A DNA stretch of 64,000 nt from Lagopus muta (lineage: Eukaryota; Chordata; Aves; Galliformes; Phasianidae), in NCBI RefSeq assembly GCF_023343835.1, contig NC_064433.1, positions 71,900,823 to 71,964,822 of the forward strand, written 5' to 3'. How positions within the stretch are numbered: the stretch's first letter is position 1; every line of letters starts with the position of its first letter. The position numbers and the translations under genes are program-made. Of this stretch, positions 1 through 19,653 are shown piece by piece. The notes below the pieces were generated by a model. It was not told the DNA's origin. It saw only the letters and a program-made list of their open reading frames with translations, and did no database searches.

Positions 1-735
1 AGAATCATAGAGTGGCCTGGGTCGAAAAGGACCTCAAAGATCATCTAGTTTCACCCCCACCCCCCCCATCCCATGGGTGGGGTCACCAACCACCAGACCA
101 GGCTGCCCAGAGCCACATCCAGCCTGGCCTTGAATGCCTCCAGGGATGCAGCATCCACAACCTCCTTGGGCAACCTGTTCCAATGTGTCACCACCGTCTG
201 GGTGAAAAACTCCCTGCTAATATCTAACCTAAACCTCTCCTGTCTCAGTTGAAAACCATTCCCCCCTCATCCTGTCACTGTCCACCTATGTAAACAGCTG
301 TTCCCTCTCCTGTTTATAAGCTCCCTTCAAGTACTGGAAGGCCACAATGAGTTCTCCCCGAACCCTTCTCCTTTCCAAGCTAAACAAGCCCAGTTCCCTC
401 AACCTTTCGTCATAGGAGAGGTGCTCCAGCCCTCTGATCATCTTAGTTGCCCTTACTTACTCTTGTTACTTACTTACTCAGCCCTTAGTTGCTGGACGCA
501 GTACTCCAGATGGGGCTACACAAGAGCTGAGTAGAGGAGAACAATCACCTCCCTATCCCCTGCTGGCCCCCCCCCTTTTTTTTTTTTTTTTTTTTAAATG
601 CATCCTGGGATGTGGTTGGCCTTTCAGCCTGCGAACACACACTGCTGGCTCATGTCCAGCTTGTCCACCAGGACCCCCAAGTCCTTCTCCACAGGGCTTC
701 TCTCAAGGAGTTCTTCCCCCATACTGTATAAATAC
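1..735 (-). repeat. CR1 LINE, 3' portion, reverse orientation
   Basis: The window opens with the reverse complement of a CR1 3' end (agaatcatagagtggcctgg), followed by typical CR1 phrases on the minus strand: the 'ctccctgggcaacctgttcc'-like block near 165-185, 'gctccagccctctgatcatc' near 422-441 and the 'tgcatcctgggatgtggttg' block near 599-618. The element probably begins at or just left of base 1. A T-run interrupts it at 579-596. The right boundary near 735 is approximate. It lies in the last MRPS35 intron. The frame open at 12-227 is CR1 sequence and not a host gene. Confidence 0.9.
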
Positions 736-2935
736 CTGGGGTGAATTCAGCAAATGAAAGAGTGAGATACATTAAGTACATTATTAAACAGCAGATAAAA
801 TAGTTGTATTTCTGCTGCTTTATGTGAGTGCTTCTTGAATGCTGCAACTTCAGCTTTTAAGGTATTAAGTGGTTTTTAAAAAGTAATGGTTTCCTGCCCC
901 CACGTGGTTAAAAAGAGCACATAATTGGGATTGGTAGTTTGTCACTATAAAGTGAAGTCCTGTATGAATTTCAAGTGGAAGGGAGAACAAAGTGGAGCAC
1001 ACAGTCTTAGTTTTGAATAAGAAAAAAACATTACTAATAGCTATAAAGGTGGTGGATATGGGAAAGATAATGATGAGAAGGAAAGAATTAAATCGTTTTA
1101 AACAAGACTAAAAAAAGTTGCAACAGTATTTCGTGGTCCGGATAGACATGATTTTCAACATGCACAGAGAGAGATGATGTGGAATGGAGGATATAATTCT
1201 CCATTACACAGATAAGATCTTAAAAGATTATTAGTGAAAAGTTACACAGGAATAGAAAGTGAAAGGGCATCTCTTAAAGTAAAAAGTGTAATCTCGCATA
1301 ATAAAAACAATAATAACATTGTGCACACTTCTTGTATCTTGCTTTTTCTAAAGTTGTAAGTACAGTAGAATGATTATAAAAGATTTGAGACTTGAACAGT
1401 AAGGAGGGAGGCGTGTAGGAGTAGACATAATTAGATAGTGGTTTCTGATAGAGTATGTACAGTAATAGCCAAAGGTCTTCTGGGTGTTTTCCTTTGTCAT
1501 ATGTTTGCATTGCAGTTAATACTTGATGAACTGAAGGAACAGGGAAGTTGAAGCAGGAGGGTGGATGGGAGAAGAAGAAAACAGTGGAATGTACAAGACA
1601 TTGTGATACTAAACAATTAAATTTGCCTGTGAACTCCTAAAGCTTTATGTATTAAATAAATTTGAGGAAGACATCCCACCTTGCTTTTATGTTCCTTTTA
1701 CGGTAGAGCATTTAACTACAAGACAGAGGTGGTATATGCTTGCTTGCAGCGGAGTGAATATTTTACATAATCATTGGTTATCCCAGTATCCATAGTAGTT
1801 TTCCTCTAGACTCAAATTCACATTTACATTGTATTGCCTTTTTTCTCTTTAGTCATTTACACTACAAGATATTTTTATCACTTCAGGTTATATCAGGAGA
1901 ATTTGGCAGCAATGGAACATTGCGATTTTCATAGTAGGATTTTAATATTTTTATTTGGATTATAAGATGAAGTTCTGAAACCTAAGCAGGCCTTGTTGTG
2001 AACACTCACAATGCTGTGACCTGTGGGTTGTAGGATTAAAATGGCCAGTTGAAGAATGGCACTCTCATCTTGCTGGAACTCTCTCCCTGAGTGCGAAAAA
2101 GGCTCAAGATGCATAGAAAATGAAAGGAGTGCTGTAACCCAGTGATTAGTGAAAGACAGATACCTAGCTCTGAGCACCGTTTAGTGTATTTTAAGACTTT
2201 GTTTAAATTTCATGGCTTTGAGATTGCAGAATAATAAAGTGTGATATAATTGTACCATTCCTGACTGTTCTTTCTCAGTACATCCTTATACCAATAATGT
2301 AAACTGAGGCTGAGGTAGGGTTGATTTCTAAATGCTGTGATACTTTATGTTACATTTCCTTATGAACTCACTCATAATCAAAATCTAACAACTTCCAAAG
2401 AGTCTTTATCATTAATGTCAGTCAGAAAAGCTAAGTGGCATAAATAGATAATTTAATAACTTTCTTTGAAGTTCTGAATTCAGACATTTAAAATCAAAAG
2501 AAGGAATTTTACTGACAGGAAATGCTCACTTCAGTGAGAGAAAGAAAAATGACTTCATCCCACAAGGGATGAATATTTAAGCAAACATTTATCACAAAGC
2601 TGGAATTGAAACAATACTGTCGCTTGCAGTGTTTCAGTTAAATCTTGAGTATGTGCTATTTCAGACTGTAGTAGTTTTTTGCATACCTTTTGTTTAAACT
2701 TAATTTTTTTAATTATTGGAGAAACAAGTCTCCTTTTTAATGCGTAGATATTTTTACAATTGTGTCATTCTAAATATTTGAGAGAAAGTCTTACAGGAGA
2801 TAGGTATTAGCAAATTCAACAGAAAATAGAGAATGGGACCATTAATATCACCGCTGTTTTTGGTGAAATCAAAATCTTTTCTGATTCAGATAGTAGGAAA
2901 CAATTGAGTGAAATAAATACCTTTCAACTGACCTT
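736..2935. other. MRPS35 last intron, unique AT-rich DNA
   Basis: About 2.2 kb of AT-rich single-copy-looking DNA. Short frames on both strands show no recognisable domain and no good splice context. I searched for the expected penultimate MRPS35 exon here and did not find it. Confidence 0.6.
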
Positions 2936-3548
2936 TCAGAGGCACGAAGATTCCACAGCCTCTCTGGGCAGCTTGTTGCAGTGCTCAGTCACACTCAAAG
3001 TAAGGAAGTTTTTCCTCATGTTTGTATGGAACTTCCTGTGTTCCAGTTCGTTACTGTTGCCTCTTGTCCTATTGCTGGACACCTCTGAAAAGATCTGGGG
3101 TCCATCCTCTTGACACCTGCCCTTTAGATATCAATAAGCACTGATAAGATTCCTATTCTAGTTTTCTCTAGGCTGAGGGTCTCAGACTTTCCTCATAAGA
3201 GATGTTCCAGGGCCCTAATCAGCTTTGTGGCTCTCTGCTGGACTTTCCCCAGCAGTTTCTTGTCTTTCTTAAGCTGGGGAGTGCAGTACTCCAGCTGTGA
3301 TCTCAGCAAGGCAGAGCAGAGAGAGAGGAGTACCTCCCTTGACTTACTGGCCATGCTCTTTTTAGTGCATCCCAGAATACCATTGGCCTCATTGGCACAG
3401 TGGCGGTTTGTGGTTAACCTGTTGTCCTCCTGGGCACCTAGATCCTTCCGTGCAGAGCTCCTTTCTTGCAGGTTGCAATTAAATTGTACTGATATGTGTG
3501 GTTGTTCTTCCTTAGGTGTAAGACCCTTCACTTGCTCTATATATACCT
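2936..3548 (-). repeat. CR1 LINE fragment, reverse orientation
   Basis: The reverse complement of a CR1 3' part. It includes 'cacagcctctctgggcagct' at 2955-2974, the 'cttgtcctattgctggacac' block at 3062-3081, and a minus-strand frame at 3193-3531 that resembles a decayed CR1 reverse-transcriptase tail (RSQLEYC and LLGKVQQRATKL motifs). The extreme 3' end is missing, so this copy is truncated at both ends. It lies in the MRPS35 intron. Confidence 0.88.
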
Positions 3549-4214
3549 TTTTCAGCGTGTCAGATTAATCATGTATTTTGGAAAGTTTCCAAGTCTTTGC
3601 AGTGTTTAAAGTGCAAGTTTTGCTTTAAAATAAATCCTTATGCTGTTTGTGATGTTAAAAAAAATGTTTATTTGTATTAGCAAGTATATAAAAACAAATC
3701 ACAGTCATCTGTGCCTGTTGTTTAGTACTAAGTTTGGTTGCTGTGTTTTTTTAGATGAAGAGGTGTTTTTTCCTTGGGTTATTCCCCCAGTTCTTTTTGG
3801 AATTTTTGTGAGAAAAACAGTTGAAATTAGCTACTGAGCATATTATCAGCCAAACTGGTTAATATTAACTGAAATTCTGAATTATCTGGGATAGAATGAA
3901 GAAATCATTTTATTTAGTCCATTGAAGAACACGTTCATGATCTTCAACTTTCTACACTAAATGTGAATTCTAGAAATATGCTACACAGCTCCACACTTAC
4001 ATTACGTTTTCATTGTTTTATTCTCTTGCTTGTAAGGCTCTTACTACATTGTTTACTAACATATTAAATTCTCAGGGGATGAAAATAATTATAATAATAC
4101 GGATTGGGATTTGTTTTGCTTTTTACCTGAATTGGAATGAGGAAAAAAGAGTCTACAAATTATTTTGGCTTTGTTTCAGTTTTTAGTTTTAAAATCAGGT
4201 ACATTTTCTTTCAG
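3549..4214 (+). other. 3' end of MRPS35 last intron with splice acceptor
   Basis: AT-rich intron sequence ending in a pyrimidine-rich acceptor, 'acattttctttcag' at 4201-4214, directly in front of the terminal exon. Nothing else is recognisable. Confidence 0.75.
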
Positions 4215-4493
4215 AAAACTGAGGCATGGGAGAGCGAGAAGACTGAGGAAGACATGGAAGAGTATATTTGGGAAAACAGCTCCTCGCAGAGAAATGCCCT
4301 GGCTACACTACTTCAAATAAAAGCCACGGAGAATGTCAGTAATGTAACTAAGGAAGAGCTTCTTGCATCTGAAGTAATTAGAAATTACAGAAACTCTGTA
4401 ATTGCACTTAAAAATGAAGGTGAAACAGAAAGTAACGTGTCTCAGTATAAGGAATCCGTGAAAAAACTATTAAATATACAAGCATTACCATGA
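4215..4493 (+). CDS. MRPS35: MRPS35 terminal coding exon (partial gene)
   Basis: This exon encodes the C-terminal 92 residues of the mitochondrial small-subunit ribosomal protein mS35, which acts in the mitoribosome. Splicing at AG 4213-4214 gives a phase-0 start, K-T-E-A-W. The exon then carries a block strongly similar to what I recall of human MRPS35: DMEEYIWENSSS, then LATLLQIKA, KEELLAS, and a C-terminus reading VSQYKESVKKLLNIQALP. The stop is TGA at 4491-4493. The open frame continues upstream to 4137 into intron sequence, which should not be included. The N-terminal exons are absent because the window starts inside the preceding intron. The exon is intact, with no frameshift. It converges with MANSC4, whose stop is at 10024 on the other strand. 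Confidence 0.95.
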   Translation, partial: KTEAWESEKTEEDMEEYIWENSSSQRNALATLLQIKATENVSNVTKEELLASEVIRNYRNSVIALKNEGETESNVSQYKESVKKLLNIQALP

Positions 4494-4692
4494 AAGATTC
4501 TGCAGGTACATTTAGTTATTACAGAAATACTAAATTATAATATGTTGATATTACTGTATGATATGGATTCAGAACTTTAACCAAAGCTATGAAACTTGTT
4601 GGTGAGTTAGTCTTGAAAGTAGTTAGATTTTTCTTTTTTTTTTTCTTTTAAGATTTTCTTGTAAACATAACTGTCCAGGAATCTTGTTCTTG

Positions 4693-4698
4693 AATAAA
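4693..4698 (+). promoter_or_regulatory. MRPS35: MRPS35 poly(A) signal
   Basis: A canonical AATAAA 200 bases after the MRPS35 stop, followed within about 40 bases by T/GT-rich sequence. Cleavage is expected near 4710-4720, giving a short 3' UTR. Confidence 0.75.
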
Positions 4699-4715
4699 GT
4701 ATGCCTTAAGTCATA

Positions 4716-7700
4716 TATTGGTGACTTGAACATTCTGTTCGGTACTTTTGTCATGGTTCTATGTTTTTTGGTTTTGGGTTTCAGTATTCCACATCAAAAC
4801 ATCATGTAGTGTACGGGGCATTAAAGTGTCACTGCCCCAATTCCAAGTTCCTATCCCTGTACATTACAGCAGTCACGGGATCTGGCCCTTCTGGGTGGGG
4901 GGGGCGCTCTCTTGCTGCCTTGCAGTGGGTGCTGGAGGGTGCTTTCCTAGCCGTTCCAAGCTTTTCAGGTTTGACTTGGTCCTGGGAACTCTCATCTTGT
5001 CTGATTTATTAATCTCAATTTCAGTTAAATTGTATTATATTGTGTTATCTTGCATTCCAGTATTATAGTAAAATAAGTTTTCCTCCATAGATTGTTGTTG
5101 CTGCTCTTTTCCTCCCTTCCTTCCTTCCCATTTTTGTGGGACTCGGGTGGGGGGGAGGGCAGAGGCCTGTTTCCCCCTGTCATGGACATAGATTGATCTA
5201 GTCAACTCCGTGACTCCGTTTCTTAGCCTGAGAAATCCTGTCTTAGTTCTGTGTTTATTCACATTCTGACTTCTCACACAACTTCTTTTGATGTATTATT
5301 TTTGAAAACTTTCAAGTTATGAAATGGGTTGGGTTCCAAGTTCCATTAACTTAATTAAGAGATCCAAAGTTTTTCAATGCTTTCCAAGCATCTCAGATTT
5401 TTTTCTACCTCAGCTTCCTTTTGGAAAGTAAAGATTGTGTTACCTAAGTTTAACTGTTGGAGAGATGTTGAAGTACACTGAGTGATATGAGGTTCTCGGT
5501 TGACATCACAAGGTCTAACATACTCTAAATTAGAATACAATAATGGAACAAAATATGGCAAGAGACCTAAGAACCACCTTTATTGTATGTGCTTACAACC
5601 TTTTATACCTGTGCAACAACTTGGTCACACGTAGAACCAGGTACCTTGTGTGTGTTTACATCTGGCTCAAGTAGTTGCTGAGCTTGTTTACTCATTTAGC
5701 AAGGTAATGACTTTCATTGTCCCACAACAAAATAAGGTACAAAATAGGATGAGGATTGCAAGATGAACTGACAGTTATTTACAGAATACGAAAGTAGCTT
5801 GGGAAGAAAGAATGAGGGTTGCTGAAATTGAGGGCTGGTGGAGTGGTGAGGTGAGTACACTGCCTAAACAGGAATGGATTGAGTCTTAGTACATTGAGGC
5901 CTTCTGTGCTTTCTTGTGTGTAGTATTCAGATTTGGCAAGGAAAAAATGTGTGTAGCTTCCCACTTAATAAATAATAAATTCCTTTTTGTAATAGATAGC
6001 AATTAACTTCTTCCTTTGTTCATCATGGACTTTAAATGGATTTAAGTAGATGCCTGTGACAGTTGTAGTTCAAATAAATTTGACTTAATAATACCAGTAG
6101 AAAGAGCAGCAAAGCAAGGCAAATTGATTTTTCATTTTATTACGTTAGCATTTCATTAACTTGGCAGCTAATTCATGAAAAAACTAAAAATAACCAGGCT
6201 TCTAGAGTTCTCTCAGAAGTATTTGAGCCAAGCTTATTTATGTTCTATAAATGCTTCAGAAAATAAGATAAAAGCTGCCATCTCCTTAGGGGCAGGGCAT
6301 CAAAGTGGTAGATCGTGACACCACCACATGAGTGGTGTTTGGTTTTTTTTCTCATTCTAGCTATTTAATGGGAATTGCTTAGAACAATATTGGGACTAAT
6401 TCACTGTGTTCCGTGAACACATCCAACACTTACCATTAAATCAAAGATACCAATTTTCCAGTCATTTCTGGCTTACTGACTCTTTGGTTACAGAATGCTT
6501 GGCCAAATGGCTTTAAAAATCTACAACATTGACCTCCAACTTGCTTTTCAATGTCTTTGTCACTTCCTCTCCTTGCTAAGAAACATATGAGCAAGAATAA
6601 GATCTTTATAATCCTGCAAGTGCTCAGTCTAACTGCTAGAAAGGAAATATCGAATTCAGCTGCATTTGTGGTTTTAGCTAATGATCTGTGTTACAGTGCA
6701 GAATTTGTGTAATGCAGTAGACTGGATCACAGGTAGACTGGGTGATATTTTGAGCTCTCATCTTCGGTATTTCTTACTTCTCCCTCAAAATTGTTTATGT
6801 GTTTAGGGGTGATAGTATTTTGCTGTGATTTTGTAGAATACGTAAAATTCTGGGATCTTAACTCCAGTGTGAATCCTTCCGACTTTTATTGTAGTTTAAA
6901 AGCTGTGAAGAGTTAAGATTAATAGATCTGCAGGTTACAGTAGTAAATACATCTTTATCAGTGGTCTGTATCATACATTATAATACAAATGCATGACTCT
7001 AAGATTTGTATCCCTCAATACGTCTATATGCGAGTGTATGTACACATTCTAGTACTGGGAAGTGCTCAGGGTTTATGTTACTTTTAAATGGCAATGAAGA
7101 TAGTTAACATATAAATTAGGAATCAGGGCAACCCCCCAGTGCATAGACTGGGAAGTAAGGTGGAGCAGAAAACGATATACAGTATTTGGAGACATTGTCT
7201 CTCTCCTTGGGCAATTATTTTACTGGTGATTACTGACCAAATGGCAGGTTCCTGACAGCCCTGACCTCAGGCAACTCTGTCCATCACCAATTGAAACTTG
7301 AACAGGAAGGCTACTAGATGTACTTCTCTGCGGTCATTGCTTCTCTAACCTCCAAGTAGCAGATGCCTTATTTCAAATCCAAACACTTGTCTCCGCAAAC
7401 TGGAAAAGTTCTTTGCTGCAAGGGAAAAATAAGCTGCCTCCAATGGGAAAAAATCACAGAAGTTAAGTTCTTGGCCCTCTGAACGAGTTCTGATGCATAG
7501 TTTCACTGGTGCTGTTGAGGAGCCTAACTTTTCTTTTATCTCCCATATAAACATTCCAAAGAAAAGTTGAAATCTGATGTTAGGTCAAACAGGAAAAGAA
7601 CTTGCTTTGTCAGGATTCTGACTAATTTTTTGCATCTTAGAAACTGCTGTAAGCACTGTCGTAAGATGTCTTTAGTAAACTGTGTTAGGAATTGTGAGGT

Positions 7701-8153
7701 AAGATGTTTGTTGTCACTATGTTTTCTTGAGGTTTATTGTCTGCATTGTGTCATGCTTTTGCCATTTAAAAGTGACACTAAACATAATCTGCTTCTTAGA
7801 TTTGACAAAAAGGCTGTAAGACAGACATGGTTTGATCTTTGGCAGAGAGGATAGATGTTAGAACTGGTTGGGGTTTCACTCAAATGTGACTGACTGTCTG
7901 AAAACTCAGTTATAGACAGTCTGCTGGACTTCTGAGAAGTCATTGATACTCCTGGCAGGAGCTGACACTTCGATTGTGTTTTTTGTGCATAGCATTGCTA
8001 CAAACACAGCTAAGAAATGAAAGGACTATAAAAGGGACGTGCTATCTGAACAAAAAATCTTTCTACCTAGTCCCTGGTACCTTAAATGTATGTGTTAACT
8101 TTCTTGTTACTGCAGTAGTCTGTAAAAAAGTAGTCCTGCTACAACTGTGTTTT
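4716..8153. other. Intergenic MRPS35-MANSC4, mostly unique AT-rich DNA
   Basis: No gene is recognised. Short frames (for example 4748-5068 plus and 5035-5277 minus) have low-complexity or random composition. There is a G-run near 4895-4904 and GGT/GGG-rich DNA near 5146-5158. No mobile element is clear to the eye. Confidence 0.5.
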
Positions 8154-8525
8154 ATACAAAGGCTGCTCTGAAAGTAATGCCTCCCATTTTACTATGTGGG
8201 CCCATAACTTCAGTGGTGGATGTTGGTGGTATGGTAGTAGAGGTTGAAAGTTCCTGCCAATATTCTGTTACATTTTGTTGCTGTGTGCCAGATGGCAGCA
8301 GAGAGGGGCAGTCTGACAACATGGCATCTGACATGGAAGTGGATATGAAGCAAAGGTGTGGAATTGAATTCCTCCATGTGGAAAAAATGGCACCCATTAT
8401 CACTCATCAGTGCTTGCTGAACATATGGAGACCAAACAGTGGATCTCAGCACAGTGGGGTGGTGAGTGGTGCATTTTGGATGTGATGAGAGTGACATGAA
8501 AGACAAGCCACCAGACAAGCTTCTT
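8154..8525 (+). mobile_element. Mariner (Galluhop-type) fragment, 5' part
   Basis: It starts after a TA with the mariner terminus 'ggctgctctgaaagtaatgc' at 8161-8180. It continues through the 5' region into the start of the transposase frame (EVDMKQRCGIEFLHVEKMAP at about 8335-8394), typical of the chicken mariner family. Sequence resembling the element stops near 8525, so the 3' half and the right terminal repeat are missing. Transposase is not functional. Confidence 0.85.
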
Positions 8526-10023
8526 ATCCTATGTCAGTCTCTCTTTTGTGACAATGTGAATTAGTAAATATGTTCTATCAAGAACTAAAATTTCTTATAA
8601 ACTTCAGCTCCTTAAACTGCAGTTTGCTCAGTGTGCCCTAAAATATAATTTTAGGGTGGTCTTTTCCTCTGAAACCAAGCTGCTCAACTGTAATTAGATA
8701 TACATGGGACTTTCTAACTTCATCAATATAATTATTAAGCTTTACATAAATCTTACTATTTTTAACATAATTTTCTACATAGACACATGACAATCAATTT
8801 TATTGTTGCTTGTTTCCTTTAATAACATGAGTGTAAACTTGTCTAGGATATAGATATTTCTTCTTATATCTAGTGAAGAAAGTGAGAAACTCTGAGACAT
8901 CAACATATATAAAAGAGAAAGAACAATCCTGACTACTGCTGAAAATGTTTGCTTTCCTAAGCAATGCTCCTGAGCAAGGTAAGTCAAGGAAACATCTTGT
9001 TGATGTAGTCATTTGATTTATGTTCAGGAGTAGCAGTTTTATGAAGAGAGTACACAGGATGAAGAAACAAAAAGTTTGTTTGTAATTATAATTCTAACTT
9101 CTAAAGCTTTAAAAATCTTTTGTATATCTCTGTGCAATGTACATTAAATGTCCGTATTAAAAAAAGCAAATGATGTAAATGATAAATATGTGTGGGCATA
9201 ATAAAGCAAGTGAAGGTGGACAGTACAAATTGACCATAACTGCAATTCATGAACAGTTGGTGGTTGCATTTGTGCTTTCCTTAGTAGTAGTAGAGTGGAT
9301 CTGTCAGTGCATCACACAGCAATTAAGTTTTAAAAAGAAGTCTAATGGTGGTAGGAGGTAGTGGTACTAGTCTAGGAGGGCTTCAGAAACATTTCAAGTT
9401 ATTGTCAGAAGACTGAAGTGAAAGCAAAGCATAAATAATTGAATGATCAGATGTTTGAGTTAATGGAAGTCAGTAGTTTTGGAGCCTTACGTTATTAATG
9501 GGCATTTTTCTTTGAGGAAGTAAACAGTGCGTGTTAAATTGTTTTATTCCAGTATTAGGAGTATATCGTAAAAAACAATCTAGAATTTAACAGGAAAAAG
9601 TGAATACAGTTTTTATGAAAACAACTACATCTGGGGCAATTAAATAAATGCTATCATTAAATCTTTTATGATATTATAACATTTAAATCAGTTTTACTAA
9701 GGCTGGTCAAATCAGGGCAGAGGTCACGTAAGCTGCAGTGAATCTTCTCTCTTAAATTAGGGTAAGCGTATTGTTTTTGTTAGGCGTTATTCTGAGTCAG
9801 ATTTTGTACCAAAATATGCTCAAACAGATTTGAACATGTAATGAGACCTGTGAGTGTGCAATTCTTACCCAAAGAGACAGTGGAAATATGTTTAATTGTT
9901 GAGAGTGAAATTATAGCTGAATGATTCTGAAACTTACTCTTTGTTCTGTAAAAGAATCAGGCCAGGAAATACAATTCATTTTAAAAAAGCTGTTTGTTCC
10001 ACAACAAGGGTGGTGACTGTATT
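8526..10023. other. MANSC4 3' flank and likely 3' UTR
   Basis: AT-rich DNA with no gene. A minus-strand AATAAA (plus-strand tttatt at 9543-9548) about 475 bases past the MANSC4 stop is a candidate poly(A) signal. The overlapping minus-strand frames at 8775-9012 are not recognisable. Confidence 0.45.
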
Positions 10024-17087
<7,064 letters not shown>

Positions 17088-18470
17088 CAGAATCACAGAA
17101 TTGCAGAGGTTAGAAGATCATCAAGTCCAACACTCTGCTAAAGGAAGCTTCCTATAGTAGGTCACACAGGTAGGTGCCAGACAGGTCTTGAATATCTCCA
17201 AAGAAGGAGACTCCACAACCTCTCTGGGTGACCTGTTCCAGTGCTCTGTCATCCTCACTGTAAAGAAGTTCTATATATGAACTTTCTGTGTTCCAGCTTT
17301 TGGGCATTGCTTCTTGTCCTATTACTATACACCACCAAAAAGAGTCTGGACTTGTGCAATTGACTCCTGCACTTTAGACATCTATAAGCACTGGTTGTAT
17401 TCCTTCTCAGTCTTCTTTAAGTTGAACAAATGCAGGTTTTCAGCCTTTCCTCAAATAGGAGATGCTGCAAGCCCCTTAACATCTTTGTCACTATCCACTG
17501 GACTCTCTAGGAGATACCTGTATTTTTGGAACTGGGGAGCCCAGAACCTGACATAGTATTCCAGATCTGGCCTCATCATGGCAGAGTAGAGGGGGAACAC
17601 CTCCTTCAACCTGTTCAACTTACTCTTTTTAATGCAACCCAGAATAAAATTGGACTTCTTGGCTACAAGGCCATGAATAACTTGTGGCTAACCTGTTATC
17701 CACCAGGTCCTTGTCTGCAGAGCTACTCATCAGCAGACAATTCATTAACCTATAGTTATTTCTCCTCAGGTGTAGGACTCTTGCTTTTGTTGAACCTCAT
17801 GAGTTTCCTCTCCACCCAAATCTTCAATCTGTCTAGGTCCTGCTGAATGACAGCACAGCCTTCTGGAACGTCAGCCACTCCTCCCAGCTTCATATAACCA
17901 GCAAACTGCTGAGGGTGGGCTCTATTCCATCATCCTGATCACTGACAAACAAAACCGGACCCAGCACTGATCCCTAGGGTCAGTTACAGGACCCATTAAT
18001 TACAGGACTCCAGCTAGACTCTATGCCACTGATCACAACTCTGTGAACTCTTCCAGTCAGCTAATCCTCAACCTATCTCACTGTTCACTCATCTATCCTG
18101 TACTTTCTAAACTTCATTACAAGGATACTGTGGGAGACAGTGTCAAATGTCTTGCTGAAGTCAAAGTACATAACTTTGACACATACACACTGCTCTCTCC
18201 CCATCTATTCAGGCAGCCAAGACATCAGAGAAGGCTACCAGGTTGCTCAAGCATGATTTCCCCCTGTTGAATCCATACTCCTGAAAACCTCCTTCTTTTC
18301 CAATTGTTTGGGGATAGTATCCAGAGCAAATTCCATCATCTTTCTAGGGACAGAGGAGAGGCTGACTGGCCTGTAGTTTCCCAAATCATCCTCTACATTT
18401 GTCTGCAGACTAGAGAAGTAATTGCAGTCCTGCCTTTAATCTTTCACACATTTAAGAATACTGAATGGTT
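17088..18470 (-). repeat. CR1 LINE, about 1.4 kb, reverse orientation
   Basis: It begins with a CR1 3' terminus (acagaatcacagaattgcag at 17089-17108) and extends leftward in CR1 sense into the ORF2 reverse-transcriptase region. Typical blocks are 'cacaacctctctgggtgacc' at 17213-17232 and 'tcccagcttcatataaccag' near 17883-17902. The element also contains the 'gtcaaatgtcttgctgaagtc' region (about 18150-18170) and the 'ctggcctgtagtttccc' region (about 18365-18382). It is the longest CR1 copy in the window and is frame-broken throughout. Confidence 0.92.
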
Positions 18471-18727
18471 TGCACTGTCAAAATAACATGTAACATATAA
18501 CATGTTTATAGTAACTAAAAATGCAGGTTAAAACTCCAGCTTACTGGAGTGTATTCTAGGAAATACTGACTTCTAGAAGTATTTATTGCTTGTTTATATT
18601 AATCAGGTGGTTCAAACTTAATTGATAAGAGACTATGTCAAAAACAGTTAAGCAGTTTTGTGATGGATGACTTCAAGAAGGTTTCATAATAGCAGGTAAC
18701 TGATTAAGAGAAGACTGAGATGGGAAT

Positions 18728-19075
18728 CTTATCCATGCTTATTGATATCCAAAGGGCAGGTGTCAAGAGGATGGACCCAAGATCTTTTCAGTGGTGCCCA
18801 GCAACAGGACAAGGAGCAGCAGGCACAAACTAGAACACAGGAGGTTCCATATGAACATGAGGAGAAACTTCCTTTGAGTGTGACTGAGCACTGCAACAAG
18901 CTGCCCAAAGATGTTGTGGAGACTCCTTCCCTGAAGATCTTCAAAGCCCACCTGCATACTTTCTTGTGTAACCTGCTGTAGGGAACCTGCTTTAGCAGGT
19001 AAGTTGGAATAGGCAATCTCTAGATAGAATCTTCCAGCTCCTACAATTCTGTGATTCAGTGTGATTCTGTAATTT
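18728..19075 (+). repeat. CR1 LINE 3' fragment, forward orientation
   Basis: It reads in CR1 sense: a 'ggcaggtgtcaagaggatgg' block at 18755-18774, 'cagcaacaggacaaggagca' at 18800-18819, 'aacatgaggagaaacttcct' near 18854-18873 and the 'ctacaattctgtgattcagtg' 3' tail near 19040-19060. It sits head-to-head with the CR1 at 17088-18470, about 260 bases apart. Confidence 0.92.
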
Positions 19076-19653
19076 TTCTGCTTACGTTAAAGCTTGGAAG
19101 AAGCCTGTGAGAGTGTAAGAAACTACAGATGGCATATAGGAAGGCAACTTTTCAAGCACCTGATCTGAAACCTGAAACTCCTGTGCGTATTGTTTCTTAA
19201 AAGGATGCAATCTGATCTTTGGTTCCCACTGCTGTGTGCAACATAACATAACATACAGAAAGGATTTAAATGCTACAATACACATGTTCACATACACTCA
19301 CATAGAAGTGCTGACAGAATTAGGCAGAAATACAGTTTTCTACCATAAAGATCATGTGTGAAACAGACAACAGTGTTTTAGACAGGCATTTTTTTCTTCA
19401 AGATTAGCATTGTCCTGTGAGATGCATAGAGAGTTTCAAGGTCATTTTAATTCTTTAGGCATTACTGCTAGCATTTGTTTTGCAAAACAGATCCCCCATT
19501 TTGGAAATGAGACAGCTTGTACAGAGTTTTATTCTTTACAGAGCTCCTTAAAAGGTAAGGAGCTCAGCACAGGTTAACTCCTGTTGACCAAATAGCAAGA
19601 TCAAAGGATTTATTTCTTCAGCTAAAATACTGGCTATGATTATAATGTATATG
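19076..19653. other. Intergenic spacer
   Basis: Unique-looking DNA between a CR1 and a mariner. No feature was recognised. Confidence 0.4.

Noticed and set aside
1-4214. Penultimate MRPS35 exon
   Set aside because: No segment with the expected conserved coding and GT-AG boundaries was found; the last intron seems to extend beyond the left edge.
4748-5068. 106-codon plus-strand frame just after MRPS35
   Set aside because: Hydrophobic but low-complexity composition, starts past the MRPS35 poly(A) signal, overlaps another frame, and has no domain or splice context.
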